Of a stretch of 64,000 nt of DNA, positions 8,257-17,996 are shown in pieces. Numbering within the stretch: position 1 is the first letter of the stretch; every line of letters begins with the position of its first letter. The translations under genes were made by a program, and so were the position numbers. Origin of the DNA: an uncultured Bacteroidota bacterium (lineage in GTDB: Bacteria; Bacteroidota; Bacteroidia; Bacteroidales; VadinHA17); assembly GCA_903844815.1 (NCBI GenBank), contig CAIMVD010000029.1, positions 1-64,000 of the forward strand, written 5' to 3'. A model generated the notes under the pieces. That model searched no databases and had not been told where the DNA came from. It saw nothing but the letters and a program-made list of their open reading frames with translations.

Positions 8257-10305
8257 TCATTCTCCCAGCACCGCCTTCTGCAGCAACATCTGCCCATTTC
8301 CATAGAAAGGAGTGTCTGTCTTCCCCAGGATGCCTGATGGCAGGGTTGTGATCTCATTCAAATTATCCATAGGGACAAGTACTGTCCTGGCTCCATTTTC
8401 TGAGAGCAGGGTAACCTTATCCGCAAAGTTCAAAGCCCTTTCGATGGCTCCACCGATTGAAATATTCCCCAACACAGCCAGACCCGGTTTGAGATTCTTC
8501 TTGTAGATAGCCGAAAGGATCGACACATAAACTGCACATCCAATTCCTCCGCTGATGAAAGCGCCCAGTAAGTTGCTCACCTGTATATTAAGATCATAGC
8601 CAGTCAGAGAATGCTGATCGCTCAGCAGGCTTTTCTCATTAGCCCGGAGATAATTGTAGGTATTTTTTACATTCTCTTTTACATCCTGGTTATTAGTGCC
8701 GGTTATATTCACCTTACCACTACCCTTTAACACAACAACTTCAACCTTGACCAGAGAATTATTCTCCCCATCACTTGTGGCTGTGTAGCAAACTCCGGGA
8801 GGCAGGGGATTGCTCTCGATAAGGGCTGACCCTCTTTCTTCAGGCAGACCAACAAAAATCTCTTCCTGGGTGTCTTTATCAATATAGGAGAAATTTGTAT
8901 CCCAGAACTCCATTCCTCCAATGCGCTTAAGCTGCTCCTTAACTCTCCGGCGCATTTCCATTGCCAGTACAAGGTATTCCCTGATTTCTTCCTTGGTGTA
9001 TACCGCATCTGGATGAAGTAGTTTTATTAGTCCGGAGACGATCCTTCTCACGGATTTTGAATCTCTTTGCTTGAGATGGGTTCCAAGGGTGAAATACCTG
9101 TCAATGGCATCATAATAGGTTTCCTTTCTCTGTGATTTCAATACCTCAGAGAAGAAATCTGTACTGAATCCGAAATGGCTTGTGAAGTTCTCAGGACTGA
9201 ATTTTGTTATTTCCCAGCCTGGCAGGAAAAGATTAATCCTGTCAAGGAAAGCTGTGTCATAATTTACCTCATCCGACAAGGGACTGAATAGGTGTGAGGT
9301 TTGCAAAACTGTTTCAACAGGCTGGTTGATATTACCATTCAGAATGATAGATGCTGATCCTGTTATTTCTCCTCCTTTGGCCCTTGAAAAGGACCCGGAT
9401 TCCATGTAGTCCTTCATAAGTGGAATGGCATCCCTGTCCTTAAAGAGTTTATCGGTACTCTCATCGAAACATATAGCATCCCACAGGCCAACGGCTCCAA
9501 CCCTTCCTGTGGTATTATTTACGAACAGCTGGGGTACTGATCCCTGACCTCCGGATATTAAAATGGCATAAGGCGTAATTTCCTTATAGATATATGACTT
9601 TCCTGATGACCTTGGCCCCAGCTCCACCATATTAAAATTAGCCTCAACAAGTGGGATTAAACGGCACAGGAGAATGTTCAATTTCCTCTCATCCAACCCT
9701 TCGCTGTGTGGTTCATAGCCGGCACTCCGTAGCAACAGAGTTTTCCATTCATCCCTGGAGAAAAGTCTTCTTTTTTCCAAAACCTTTGAATTGTCAAAGC
9801 TTGAAAGCTGAATGGGTTTAATTTCTCTTACAACAAAAGGGTATACAGTTGTGCCTATCGTTATCATCGGATCGTATTCCATTTCTATGATAGCCCAGAT
9901 ACCCCCAAGAAGAAGTTTATCGTGCTTCTTTACCAGCTCATCACTGATATTTGCTTTCCTGATATTACTGTTGGCAATGTTTGCCCAGTATCGGTCCTTT
10001 TGGGGTTCAAGGTCAACAGAGATCTTATCAATGATCTTGTACCTGCCTTTTTCACGAAGCTTTGACTGTATCAACGTACTCTCTTCCGGGTTGACATAGT
10101 GTTCCCTAAGGATCTTGCGTACATTATCCATCCCTGCTTTAAGCCTTTCTTCATCCTCTGTACTGCATGAATTGGCAAGCAGGTATTCCAGCACAAAGGC
10201 TGGTACGTTTGCTCCTCCCTTGATGATGCCTACAAGGTCTTTCTTTACCACAAAACCTCTGAAATAATCTAATGCCTTTTTATCTAATTCATCCAGGATT
10301 ATCAT
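8257..10305 (-). CDS. brxL: BREX protein BrxL (Lon-like AAA+ ATPase)
   Basis: 682 aa, the usual BrxL size. The N-terminal helical part leads to an AAA+ core with Walker A 'GPRSSGKS' (230-237) and Walker B 'AICFDES' (about 277-283). The C-terminal 'LAVLGNISIGGAIERAL' plus 'ARTVLVPMDN' aligns with the LonB protease domain. However, the Lon catalytic Ser segment (PKDGPSAG) is replaced by 'AFISGGIGC' and the catalytic Lys segment (GGLKEK) by 'GGAIERA'. This fits reports that BrxL acts as a DNA-binding motor rather than a protease. It is the last core BREX gene, 11 bp after pglZ. Confidence 0.92.
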   Translation of the reverse strand: MIILDELDKKALDYFRGFVVKKDLVGIIKGGANVPAFVLEYLLANSCSTEDEERLKAGMDNVRKILREHYVNPEESTLIQSKLREKGRYKIIDKISVDLEPQKDRYWANIANSNIRKANISDELVKKHDKLLLGGIWAIIEMEYDPMITIGTTVYPFVVREIKPIQLSSFDNSKVLEKRRLFSRDEWKTLLLRSAGYEPHSEGLDERKLNILLCRLIPLVEANFNMVELGPRSSGKSYIYKEITPYAILISGGQGSVPQLFVNNTTGRVGAVGLWDAICFDESTDKLFKDRDAIPLMKDYMESGSFSRAKGGEITGSASIILNGNINQPVETVLQTSHLFSPLSDEVNYDTAFLDRINLFLPGWEITKFSPENFTSHFGFSTDFFSEVLKSQRKETYYDAIDRYFTLGTHLKQRDSKSVRRIVSGLIKLLHPDAVYTKEEIREYLVLAMEMRRRVKEQLKRIGGMEFWDTNFSYIDKDTQEEIFVGLPEERGSALIESNPLPPGVCYTATSDGENNSLVKVEVVVLKGSGKVNITGTNNQDVKENVKNTYNYLRANEKSLLSDQHSLTGYDLNIQVSNLLGAFISGGIGCAVYVSILSAIYKKNLKPGLAVLGNISIGGAIERALNFADKVTLLSENGARTVLVPMDNLNEITTLPSGILGKTDTPFYGNGQMLLQKAVLGE

Positions 10306-10316
10306 ATATCTTTATT

Positions 10317-12563
10317 TTATAAACCTCCCAGATCACGGAGATTTGATTTTGTAATTGTTACCATATCAAGCTGCTCTTTTGTCTCTGCATCGAGCAGTAC
10401 CACCTGAACCTTGCTGTTATTATCAAGGGAACATTCAATGGATTCAACGGTTCCTGCTACCAAAGACATAATGTTGCTGCTCTGAAATTCTTTATTGCCG
10501 GAATATAACTTAATCTGAACCTTTCTCTGGGCTGCAAAAAGATCGGTAGCTTCCTTCGAGGCTTCAATCTTAATGACAAATAATTCAGCATTAACCTCAG
10601 CCAGGTCTGATTTATTTGTTATCCTGATACTAAGCGAAGATGTTGCTGCTTTTTGTTTTGAGAAACGGAATTTCGGGATTATGATTTCCTGGGGAGTGAA
10701 ACCTCCGTGAGAATAGCCATAAACTCCTTTGGATTTGAATGGCCGATGATTCTTTGCCATGTACACGTAATTAAGATCATCGTATTTCTCTTCAATGCCG
10801 ATCCATTCGCTATTTGTTTGTTTCTCCACGGTGCGGATATACCTCTCATGCACCTCCTTCTTTCCTGAAACATCCGGGTCAATTTTATCAGCCTCATCCA
10901 GTAAACCGGTTAGTACAAATCCGTGATCAGTAACAAGGTAAACATCGTTATAGCCCATATTAATCAACAAGGTTATCTTATCAATCAGGACAGATTCAAA
11001 TTCTGCAAAGAGCTTGATTGCACCCTGCTGAAGTTTCTCTCCTGCACTATCTATGTCTTTGTATGTCAACACAAGGTACTCGGCATTCAAACCATAGTTC
11101 AATTGTTCAAGCTGAATAAATTTAATGTCCTTCCCAGTGGCTTTTTGCAGGCTTGCTTCCCTGTCCTTGTGCAAAGACAATGACTTCTTCTCGCTCAGGT
11201 ACAAGGCACTCATGTTGTGTTCTGTCTCCGAGGGCAACCCGGCCAGCATTATTTGCTTATCTACCTTTAAGTGTTTTTGAAGCTTTGTCGCTACATAATC
11301 AGCAATTTCGTAACGGATACCATCGCCAACAATTATAGCTGTCTTTCCTTTAGCAGATGACAACACTTTCACTATGTAACCTTGTTGATCTGATTTATAG
11401 TCTGACCAGAAGTTAAACCAGGTCTGAAGAACCTGATGGTTCAAATCTTCATAGTGTTCCTGAAGGGGCCGTATCAGATCTTCGGTGTTCAGGAATGTTG
11501 AATAAAGATTTCGGATAGCCCTGTCAACCTTTGAAAAGTAACCGGTATAATATTCAATAAAAGCATTAAGGTCTTTGCAGGTTGATAAATTATTCGTTCC
11601 GGTTTCAAATATAGTCCAGATATCCATCCACCATGGCGGTACAAACAATTTGGCTCTTGAAGAAAAGATCCTGCTTTTTAACTTGTGAAGCCTTCCTGTT
11701 ACATAAGCCCTGTCTCTGATGTTCTCAGCTATCTGTTTCAATGCTATAAGATCAAGCTTTTCAAAGCAATGATCAGGATGTGCATTTAAGGGGTTTGTAC
11801 TTCCGTTTAGCTTATGATTCCTTATATACGTTTCCAATGATGGACGGTAAGATGAACTGTCTGCCCATTTGTAGTACAGGTGTAAAAGAGTATCAGATAT
11901 TTCGTTACCAGCAAGCCCGTCAAGCATCTTTTTTGCAACTTCCTCAGCAAGGGTTTTGACAGGCTTGGCCATATACTGCTGGCTAAGAACCTCATGTATC
12001 TTTTCTTCAAAAAGCCTTTTTATATCTGGGTCTAACCGGCTCATATATCCTTCAGGATCATGAAGAAAAGGAAGAAGCTCTTCATCAAGATCAATAAGTT
12101 CCTGAAGGTTTAAAACGATCCGTTTCCACCAGTCAAGGTCCTTATTTATCCCGAGCTTGGCTGCGGTCAGTAACAAGGGGTTGTCTAACTGTACCTGCAA
12201 GCCAGTGGAGGAAAATATTTTCTTCTTGAGCCAGTTCTGCGGATGGCTCAGGTCAAGGCAGCCATGAGTAAAACAATAATCAAAGAGAAAACTCATTTTT
12301 TCAACCGGGCGGGTAACGTAAAATACAATTGGTTTATCCTTCTCCCCGGTTTCAGCCTCGTAACGCAATAATAATTCTTCCTTTACCTGTTGCCAATGTT
12401 CACTTATTGCACCATTGGTTTGAAGGACCCTTATCCCGTTGTTTTCAAGAATGGATAAAACAAACCGACACTGACCGGAAGGATCAAGTACCACCACTCT
12501 GTTTCGATGGTTAAGTAGTTTCTTAATGTCGTTTAAGAGCCATTGGTCTGTCATGATATTCAA
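10317..12563 (-). CDS. pglZ: BREX protein PglZ (alkaline-phosphatase superfamily)
   Basis: 748 aa. The N-terminal half is helical. The C-terminal half carries the metal-dependent phosphatase fold, with 'AIIVGDGIRYE' (about 409-419), 'VYLVTDHGFVLTG' (about 540-552) and 'YGYSHGGFTPQEIIIPKF'. These Asp/His clusters are the metal-binding sites of the PglZ domain. PglZ is the hallmark gene of every BREX subtype, together with the methylase and BrxC/PglY. Its start abuts the stop of the AlbA_2 gene (12564), so translation is coupled. The length is within the range of BREX type 1 PglZ proteins. Its substrate is not known. Confidence 0.92.
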   Translation of the reverse strand: MNIMTDQWLLNDIKKLLNHRNRVVVLDPSGQCRFVLSILENNGIRVLQTNGAISEHWQQVKEELLLRYEAETGEKDKPIVFYVTRPVEKMSFLFDYCFTHGCLDLSHPQNWLKKKIFSSTGLQVQLDNPLLLTAAKLGINKDLDWWKRIVLNLQELIDLDEELLPFLHDPEGYMSRLDPDIKRLFEEKIHEVLSQQYMAKPVKTLAEEVAKKMLDGLAGNEISDTLLHLYYKWADSSSYRPSLETYIRNHKLNGSTNPLNAHPDHCFEKLDLIALKQIAENIRDRAYVTGRLHKLKSRIFSSRAKLFVPPWWMDIWTIFETGTNNLSTCKDLNAFIEYYTGYFSKVDRAIRNLYSTFLNTEDLIRPLQEHYEDLNHQVLQTWFNFWSDYKSDQQGYIVKVLSSAKGKTAIIVGDGIRYEIADYVATKLQKHLKVDKQIMLAGLPSETEHNMSALYLSEKKSLSLHKDREASLQKATGKDIKFIQLEQLNYGLNAEYLVLTYKDIDSAGEKLQQGAIKLFAEFESVLIDKITLLINMGYNDVYLVTDHGFVLTGLLDEADKIDPDVSGKKEVHERYIRTVEKQTNSEWIGIEEKYDDLNYVYMAKNHRPFKSKGVYGYSHGGFTPQEIIIPKFRFSKQKAATSSLSIRITNKSDLAEVNAELFVIKIEASKEATDLFAAQRKVQIKLYSGNKEFQSSNIMSLVAGTVESIECSLDNNSKVQVVLLDAETKEQLDMVTITKSNLRDLGGL

Positions 12564-14264
12564 TTAGGAATTTGGAGCTAAGAGGTGGCCTGACAAGAAG
12601 AGTTTGCCTTCTTCCGTGATTCTGTATCTATTCTCAGGATCAGTTAGATTTTCCGGAATAGTCATTGCAATTAAACCAGCTTCCCTCAGGGGTTTGACGT
12701 AGTTATCTCTGAAGGTCTTTTCATTTTTATAGTCAAAATGCGCCAGCAGCCTTTTCATTTTTATTGGTTCGGAACAGAGGCTAAGGATGCCGATTAAATA
12801 CCTTGCTTTCTTGCGCATCAGCTGGGTACTTTTTTCCTGCCAGCTGGGTACCTTCTGAATTTCAAATTTTTCAAATATCTGATTTTCAGGCCAATTTAAA
12901 ACAGTAAGGTGGGTACCTTTATGATGCCAGCTGGGTACCAGATAAATCAGAAGGTCTTCCCAGGAAGAGTTTGCCATGACTGCCGGCAGGTTGATATTTT
13001 TCAATCCGGAAGCAAGATGTTGCGATGCATCCTCTTCCAATTCCAGCCATCGGGTCCATTCTTTAGCGAACCTGGCCATGACATCCAAAAGCAATGGTAT
13101 TTCAGTGATGAATGTATCGTTTTCATAAAAGACAGGTTTGGCCCCGGGGACGTAAAGAGGCAAATATTTATATGTGTTTCTGATTCCGGAACCAATTTCA
13201 TCGGTCCACCCAAAAGAGGTAAAGAACTTACGGATATTGGGATTTTTAGGATAAGGATTGAATCCGCTCGGATCAATTACCCCATGGAACAACGGCTTAT
13301 TTGGATTTGTAATTCTGACTTCACTGCCTGTAATTATTAATTCAGTGGATAATGCACTTGTGTATTCCCTGTGTACAATCACATTACCGATTACTTCACG
13401 GAAAATTTTATCTTTTAAATCAATCCTCTGGCCTTCTTCGTAATAAAATTTATCAGGCAGGTGTTTATTTATAAACTCCTTGAGGCTAAGATAGGTATCA
13501 ATTAAATTAGTTCTCAAAGGAGGAATGATTCGGTCGTCCCATCGGTCTTTGTTTATTATCCGGACCATTGCCTCAACTTTGTAAGCCGGAAGAATGCTTT
13601 GTATGGTTGAATCCTTTCCAAAAATCAATGCGGCAGCAAGGGTTAGTCCCTCTTCACCCGATTGAAAATCCTTTCGCCAGAGAGTAGAATCTTGCAACAT
13701 TCGCTCCTCATTGACAAGTAACCAGGGATGGTCGCTTTTATTATTGCGTATTATCTGGCGGGCCTTTTCAAAGAGATGGGGGTCCAGATCATCCATGGTC
13801 AAATGCGGAAGGATCTGGGCTTCTGTAAAAAAGTTCCTTTTGCGCAGATAGATGTCACTGACTTTTTGCTGATTATGAGTAATGTCAATATCACTTTCAA
13901 ATTCACGACTGTAAACAATGCCTTTGTGATTATGCAACTGGCTGCTGGCAGGTATTTGAATAACCATAACCATTCCATCAGGATGCAGTATCGTGAAAGG
14001 TTGAATATAAACAGGCGGATTTATACAATCCCTGGAATTTAATGCCGTGATTATATCTTTTTGAAGCTTTACATAGGCAGAAGAGTCAATCCCGGTTACC
14101 CTGCCATTATCATCCACACCTAACAACAAGGTTCCACCGTCAGTATTAGAGAAGCTAACTACAGTTTCGTAGAAAGATCCCGGAACCGAATTGGTAGCTT
14201 CTTTAAATTCAATTCTCAGTCCTTCACCGAGCCGGATAAGATTTGTCAGTTGTTGTAAGTCCAT
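12564..14264 (-). CDS. AlbA_2/Schlafen-type ATP-binding protein inserted in BREX
   Basis: 566 aa. The N-terminal AlbA_2 (Schlafen) nucleic-acid-binding domain (about 10-110) has 'GLRIEFKEA', 'VVSFSNTDGGTLLLGVDDNG' and 'VTGID'. A GHKL-type ATPase segment follows, with 'FREVIGNVIVHREYTS' and 'GWTDEIGSGIRNTYKYLP'. The C-terminus is winged-helix-like ('MKRLLAHFDYKNEKTFRDNY', 'PLREAGLIAMT'). Such RecG-like helicase annotations usually mean a transcription regulator or a defence-linked ATPase. It sits between pglX and pglZ, abutting pglZ. Classical BREX type 1 has no gene there, so it is an accessory or regulatory component. Residues about 440-490 hold a repeated 'VPSWxxKxTxL' element. Confidence 0.82.
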   Translation of the reverse strand: MDLQQLTNLIRLGEGLRIEFKEATNSVPGSFYETVVSFSNTDGGTLLLGVDDNGRVTGIDSSAYVKLQKDIITALNSRDCINPPVYIQPFTILHPDGMVMVIQIPASSQLHNHKGIVYSREFESDIDITHNQQKVSDIYLRKRNFFTEAQILPHLTMDDLDPHLFEKARQIIRNNKSDHPWLLVNEERMLQDSTLWRKDFQSGEEGLTLAAALIFGKDSTIQSILPAYKVEAMVRIINKDRWDDRIIPPLRTNLIDTYLSLKEFINKHLPDKFYYEEGQRIDLKDKIFREVIGNVIVHREYTSALSTELIITGSEVRITNPNKPLFHGVIDPSGFNPYPKNPNIRKFFTSFGWTDEIGSGIRNTYKYLPLYVPGAKPVFYENDTFITEIPLLLDVMARFAKEWTRWLELEEDASQHLASGLKNINLPAVMANSSWEDLLIYLVPSWHHKGTHLTVLNWPENQIFEKFEIQKVPSWQEKSTQLMRKKARYLIGILSLCSEPIKMKRLLAHFDYKNEKTFRDNYVKPLREAGLIAMTIPENLTDPENRYRITEEGKLFLSGHLLAPNS

Positions 14265-14297
14265 CTGGTATTTATGTAATTCAATTTTTATTTACGA

Positions 14298-17200
14298 TTA
14301 CCAGTCTGCATTTAAGTATTTTTCAAGTTGTTTTTTATTCAGGACCTCTGCCCTGAGCATCCCCTTTTTCTGTAACGGGGCAATATTCTTGCCAACACCA
14401 TCGTCGAGCTTAGGATTATAACCCTCAGAAATAAGTTCATCTATCTTTTTAGCGAAAACTTCTATTTCCTGAAGCTGGAGCCGAATTGTTTCCTTTTCTG
14501 TTTGGGACTGGGCACTAGTACTGTCTGAAATTTGCTGTAAACGATACTGCAGGCTTTCAGTACGCTTTGTAAGGTAGCTGCTTTTTAGTTTATACAGGCT
14601 ATCCTGGTTCCATTTGTAGATAATGATGAAGGCTTCAAATCCCTGATGTTCTCCACTGCTCAGGTGCCAGATAAAGGGGGTTTTGGGCAAGTTTGGGAAT
14701 AAGTTAAGATGATCACTTAAGTTTTTAAAGAAGTGCTGTTCGATGTATTCATTAATCGGGCGACCAATTAAACTATCTAATTGCATGAATTGAGCTGGGC
14801 TGAAACCCTGTTTAAAGCAATGCTGCTCTAGACAATCCATTAGTCGCGGTTCATTGGGTAAACCAACCAACGGTATAATGCCATCTTCATCGGTCATTAA
14901 AATAGTTCGGAAAGCATCTGCCAGAAACTCCAAGGCTATTTCTGCAGCACGACCCTGTGGCACTATTTTACTTTCTATAAACCAGTACCAAATATTGATT
15001 GGATTAACCTGGTTCCTGATACAAAACTCTTCCAGATTGTTATTGCCTTGATAAAGCGCCTGAAACTCAGCAACTATTTCCTTTTTCACCTGCTCATCAA
15101 ATTCAATAACAGGTAGTGACTCAAGATGCTTTTCCAGTAATCCCAAATTCGTTACTCCTGATTTGTCACCCCTAATTGCTTCTCTGAACATTTGTAATTC
15201 GTATTTGCCAATTCCTAGTTCTACTACCGGTTTGCCCATCTTGGATTCTACCTGTTGCCTATCCTCTTCACTTAAATCATAAACATCAAAAATTAATTGG
15301 TTTATGAGGGCTTCATTTATAAGTCCTAAAGTAATTTGAGCATTTACATAATTCAGAAAAGATAATAAGCGAACTTGTAAAGTTGCACCAGAATAGGTAA
15401 ATATGGGACTTTTACAATAATTAATTTCAATAATGTAATTAGCATTAAGGGCTTTCTTAATAGCAATATTTTGAGCGACTAATGCTGAGATATTATCTTC
15501 GATGAGTTGAGGAGGTTTTATATATGGCAACCTTTCAATGTCACCCACAGTTGTACTAACTGTTGGATTTAGACAATATGCAGTATATAATGCTAAACTA
15601 GAATTCAGAAGTCCTAAACCGTAGAAAATGTCTCGGTCAGACTGTGGAAATACAGACCTTGAAGCACTATCAAAAAGGCAATTTGAATTTAATACTCTAA
15701 AATTAACTCCTTTTGTACCAACTGAGCTAAATGTTATTCCATCTTTAAAATAAAACCTCTCATTTCTTACAGATGCCCCACTTTTTTCTTTTATCTCCTT
15801 ACCGTTCCCCTTCCAGTTAATTCTTAGCCAAACATTACCGTAGTATTTATTATATGAACCACCTTTGGCATAATAAGGCCATTCATCCAGATTATCATTT
15901 TCAATTTCCCAAAAAAAGCGAAGAAAACGGTTATTATCCGCAGTTGTTAAGCCTTCAGCAACTTTGAAAACATCTTTAATAAGTTTCCCCTTAAACTTCT
16001 CCCTAAACCCATCACTGATCCAATAAATAAAGGGCCAGCCATCAATTATTTTGAGCTTTTCCTGCAATAAGTTATAAACCCTGTCATTCTTTCTTTTATG
16101 GATATAATCATCGTAAGCAATTTCCAACGAAGTTTTTTTAGCTTTCTCCTGCTGGTTTGCAGTGATATTGAAGTAGACTCCTTCAGTTTGTCTTTTTTTC
16201 TTGCTTAGTACGTACCAGGTTGCATCAAGCAATATTCCTGGGCCAAAAAGATTTACCCTGTCAAGCCCATAATCAACCAATAAATCAATATGTGTGTGTT
16301 CTATTATATATTTCCTTACATCATCAAATGTTTTAATAAACATGAAAGTATGAGGATGTATTAGTGCAACGAAGCCTATTTCATCGGTAATTTCACAACA
16401 CCTTTTAATAAAGGAAGCATAGAGATTTGAGTTGAATTTATAGGGTTGCCTGTAATTGGTCTCCACAAACATTTTTAGCTCGGGTCCAAAATCAGAGCTG
16501 TCGGTATATGGAGGATTTGCTACAGCCACATCATATTTTTGAGATATGATCTGAAGGAAAGTTATTGCATCCTGAGCTTTTGTATTCAGGAATGTCATTC
16601 CCTGTTTAATTGTATTTTGGGAGATAGCAGTATGAAGATTTGAAAAGAAAACATTCTTGAAGTTCTCATAGTTTGCAAGTGTCTGCTCCGAGAAAATATT
16701 AAGTTGAATGCTTTCAAAGCCCTGAGTAACACCATGAAGCTGAACAGATAGTTTTTCTTCAAGCCGGATAAGTGAACCGAATTTGTATGCATTCTGAAGA
16801 TCTTCCCATATTGAACTGATTATCTCTTTTTGTTTTCTGTCAAAGTTATTGTTCTCCTCAAAGATGTCTTTCACCTGGTCGTAATCAGGTAAATAGAAAT
16901 CGGAACTGACAATGTTGAAGTGGTCAATTTTGGCAGAGCGTTTTTTCCTTTTGGCTTTAATGTAAAGTCCGAGCTGAGCTAATTGTATTGCCCTGTCATC
17001 AAGATCCACCCCATGAAGGTTGTAGGTAATTATTAGTTCAGGGATTTTTCGTTCATCATAGTCTGCTCCAAAGTTTTCAATCTGATCGAGATAAAGTTCG
17101 TAGAAAAGATCAAACCCATATAGAAGGAAATTACCGCTACCGGTAGCGGGGTCAATCATCCTTATCTCAGTTAATGGTTTTGGGTCCCTTGACCTTTTTG

Positions 17201-17981
17201 CAGGAGCATTAGCAATTTTATATCTGGCTTTTATTCCACTGTCAGGGAACATCTCAAGGTATAATTTCCCGAGACTGTTGTCAACAAGGAACTTTACAAC
17301 CCAGCGTGGAGTATATACCTGGCTCTGTATGCTAACCTTGTTAAACTCCGTCTTGGCTCCGCTTTCCTTGTGTTTTGCCTTTTTAAAGTTGTTATAGCTT
17401 TCATACAGCCAGCCAAGAACATCATCGCTCATCCAAATATCATCCTCAACCTGGTCATCGGTCTCTACCTTGTTAAATGATGAAATTATGTTGGTTAGTT
17501 CAATAGCTGTCGGAATCAAATGAAATGGATGCTGGAGGCTGAAAAGGGGAATATCTGTCGCCAATACTGAAAACTGATCCTTCAGGAAACGAACCAGACC
17601 CTCCATTTCATCATTGCGGGCATCAGGATTTTGCTCCAGCCAGTGTTTATGGGCAAAGGAACGGTCGCCATGCTGGCTTCTGCGGGTTACTATTTCCGGA
17701 TGCAGGGTATGGGCTTCCATCACTTTCAAAGCAGCCAGGCGATTAAAAAGAGTGAATGTAAATTCCTCCACAAGCTTCTCATATGCTTCATGCACATTAC
17801 CCGTTTCTGCAATCAGAACCTCACGAATATTAAGTATCCTGTTTCTGTCCTTTAAGTAGACTTCCGGAACATGACCTTCATTCTGGACTCCGGAATCAGT
17901 GATCCCCATTCGGCCAAGCAGGTTGCGAAAGGAAGTATCAATTTTCTGTCTTATATTTTCAACGTGTTCAGATAGTTTCAT
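14298..17981 (-). CDS. pglX: BREX adenine-specific DNA methyltransferase PglX
   Basis: 1227 aa, the usual PglX size. It methylates adenine in the BREX recognition site so that host DNA is marked as self. Visible motifs are SAM-binding 'IDPATGSGNFLLYGFD' (277-285 core), 'HGVDLDDRAIQLAQLGLY', and catalytic 'VAVANPPYTDSSDF' (NPPY at about 489). An upstream 'QSQVYTPRWVVKFLVDNS' is typical of N6 adenine enzymes of type IIG/PglX form. The C-terminal half would hold the target-recognition region. It begins 16 bp after brxC and is followed by the AlbA_2 gene after 33 bp. No frameshift or phase-variable tract was seen. Confidence 0.95.
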   Translation of the reverse strand: MKLSEHVENIRQKIDTSFRNLLGRMGITDSGVQNEGHVPEVYLKDRNRILNIREVLIAETGNVHEAYEKLVEEFTFTLFNRLAALKVMEAHTLHPEIVTRRSQHGDRSFAHKHWLEQNPDARNDEMEGLVRFLKDQFSVLATDIPLFSLQHPFHLIPTAIELTNIISSFNKVETDDQVEDDIWMSDDVLGWLYESYNNFKKAKHKESGAKTEFNKVSIQSQVYTPRWVVKFLVDNSLGKLYLEMFPDSGIKARYKIANAPAKRSRDPKPLTEIRMIDPATGSGNFLLYGFDLFYELYLDQIENFGADYDERKIPELIITYNLHGVDLDDRAIQLAQLGLYIKAKRKKRSAKIDHFNIVSSDFYLPDYDQVKDIFEENNNFDRKQKEIISSIWEDLQNAYKFGSLIRLEEKLSVQLHGVTQGFESIQLNIFSEQTLANYENFKNVFFSNLHTAISQNTIKQGMTFLNTKAQDAITFLQIISQKYDVAVANPPYTDSSDFGPELKMFVETNYRQPYKFNSNLYASFIKRCCEITDEIGFVALIHPHTFMFIKTFDDVRKYIIEHTHIDLLVDYGLDRVNLFGPGILLDATWYVLSKKKRQTEGVYFNITANQQEKAKKTSLEIAYDDYIHKRKNDRVYNLLQEKLKIIDGWPFIYWISDGFREKFKGKLIKDVFKVAEGLTTADNNRFLRFFWEIENDNLDEWPYYAKGGSYNKYYGNVWLRINWKGNGKEIKEKSGASVRNERFYFKDGITFSSVGTKGVNFRVLNSNCLFDSASRSVFPQSDRDIFYGLGLLNSSLALYTAYCLNPTVSTTVGDIERLPYIKPPQLIEDNISALVAQNIAIKKALNANYIIEINYCKSPIFTYSGATLQVRLLSFLNYVNAQITLGLINEALINQLIFDVYDLSEEDRQQVESKMGKPVVELGIGKYELQMFREAIRGDKSGVTNLGLLEKHLESLPVIEFDEQVKKEIVAEFQALYQGNNNLEEFCIRNQVNPINIWYWFIESKIVPQGRAAEIALEFLADAFRTILMTDEDGIIPLVGLPNEPRLMDCLEQHCFKQGFSPAQFMQLDSLIGRPINEYIEQHFFKNLSDHLNLFPNLPKTPFIWHLSSGEHQGFEAFIIIYKWNQDSLYKLKSSYLTKRTESLQYRLQQISDSTSAQSQTEKETIRLQLQEIEVFAKKIDELISEGYNPKLDDGVGKNIAPLQKKGMLRAEVLNKKQLEKYLNADW

Positions 17982-17996
17982 TGACTTCGCCGGGAG

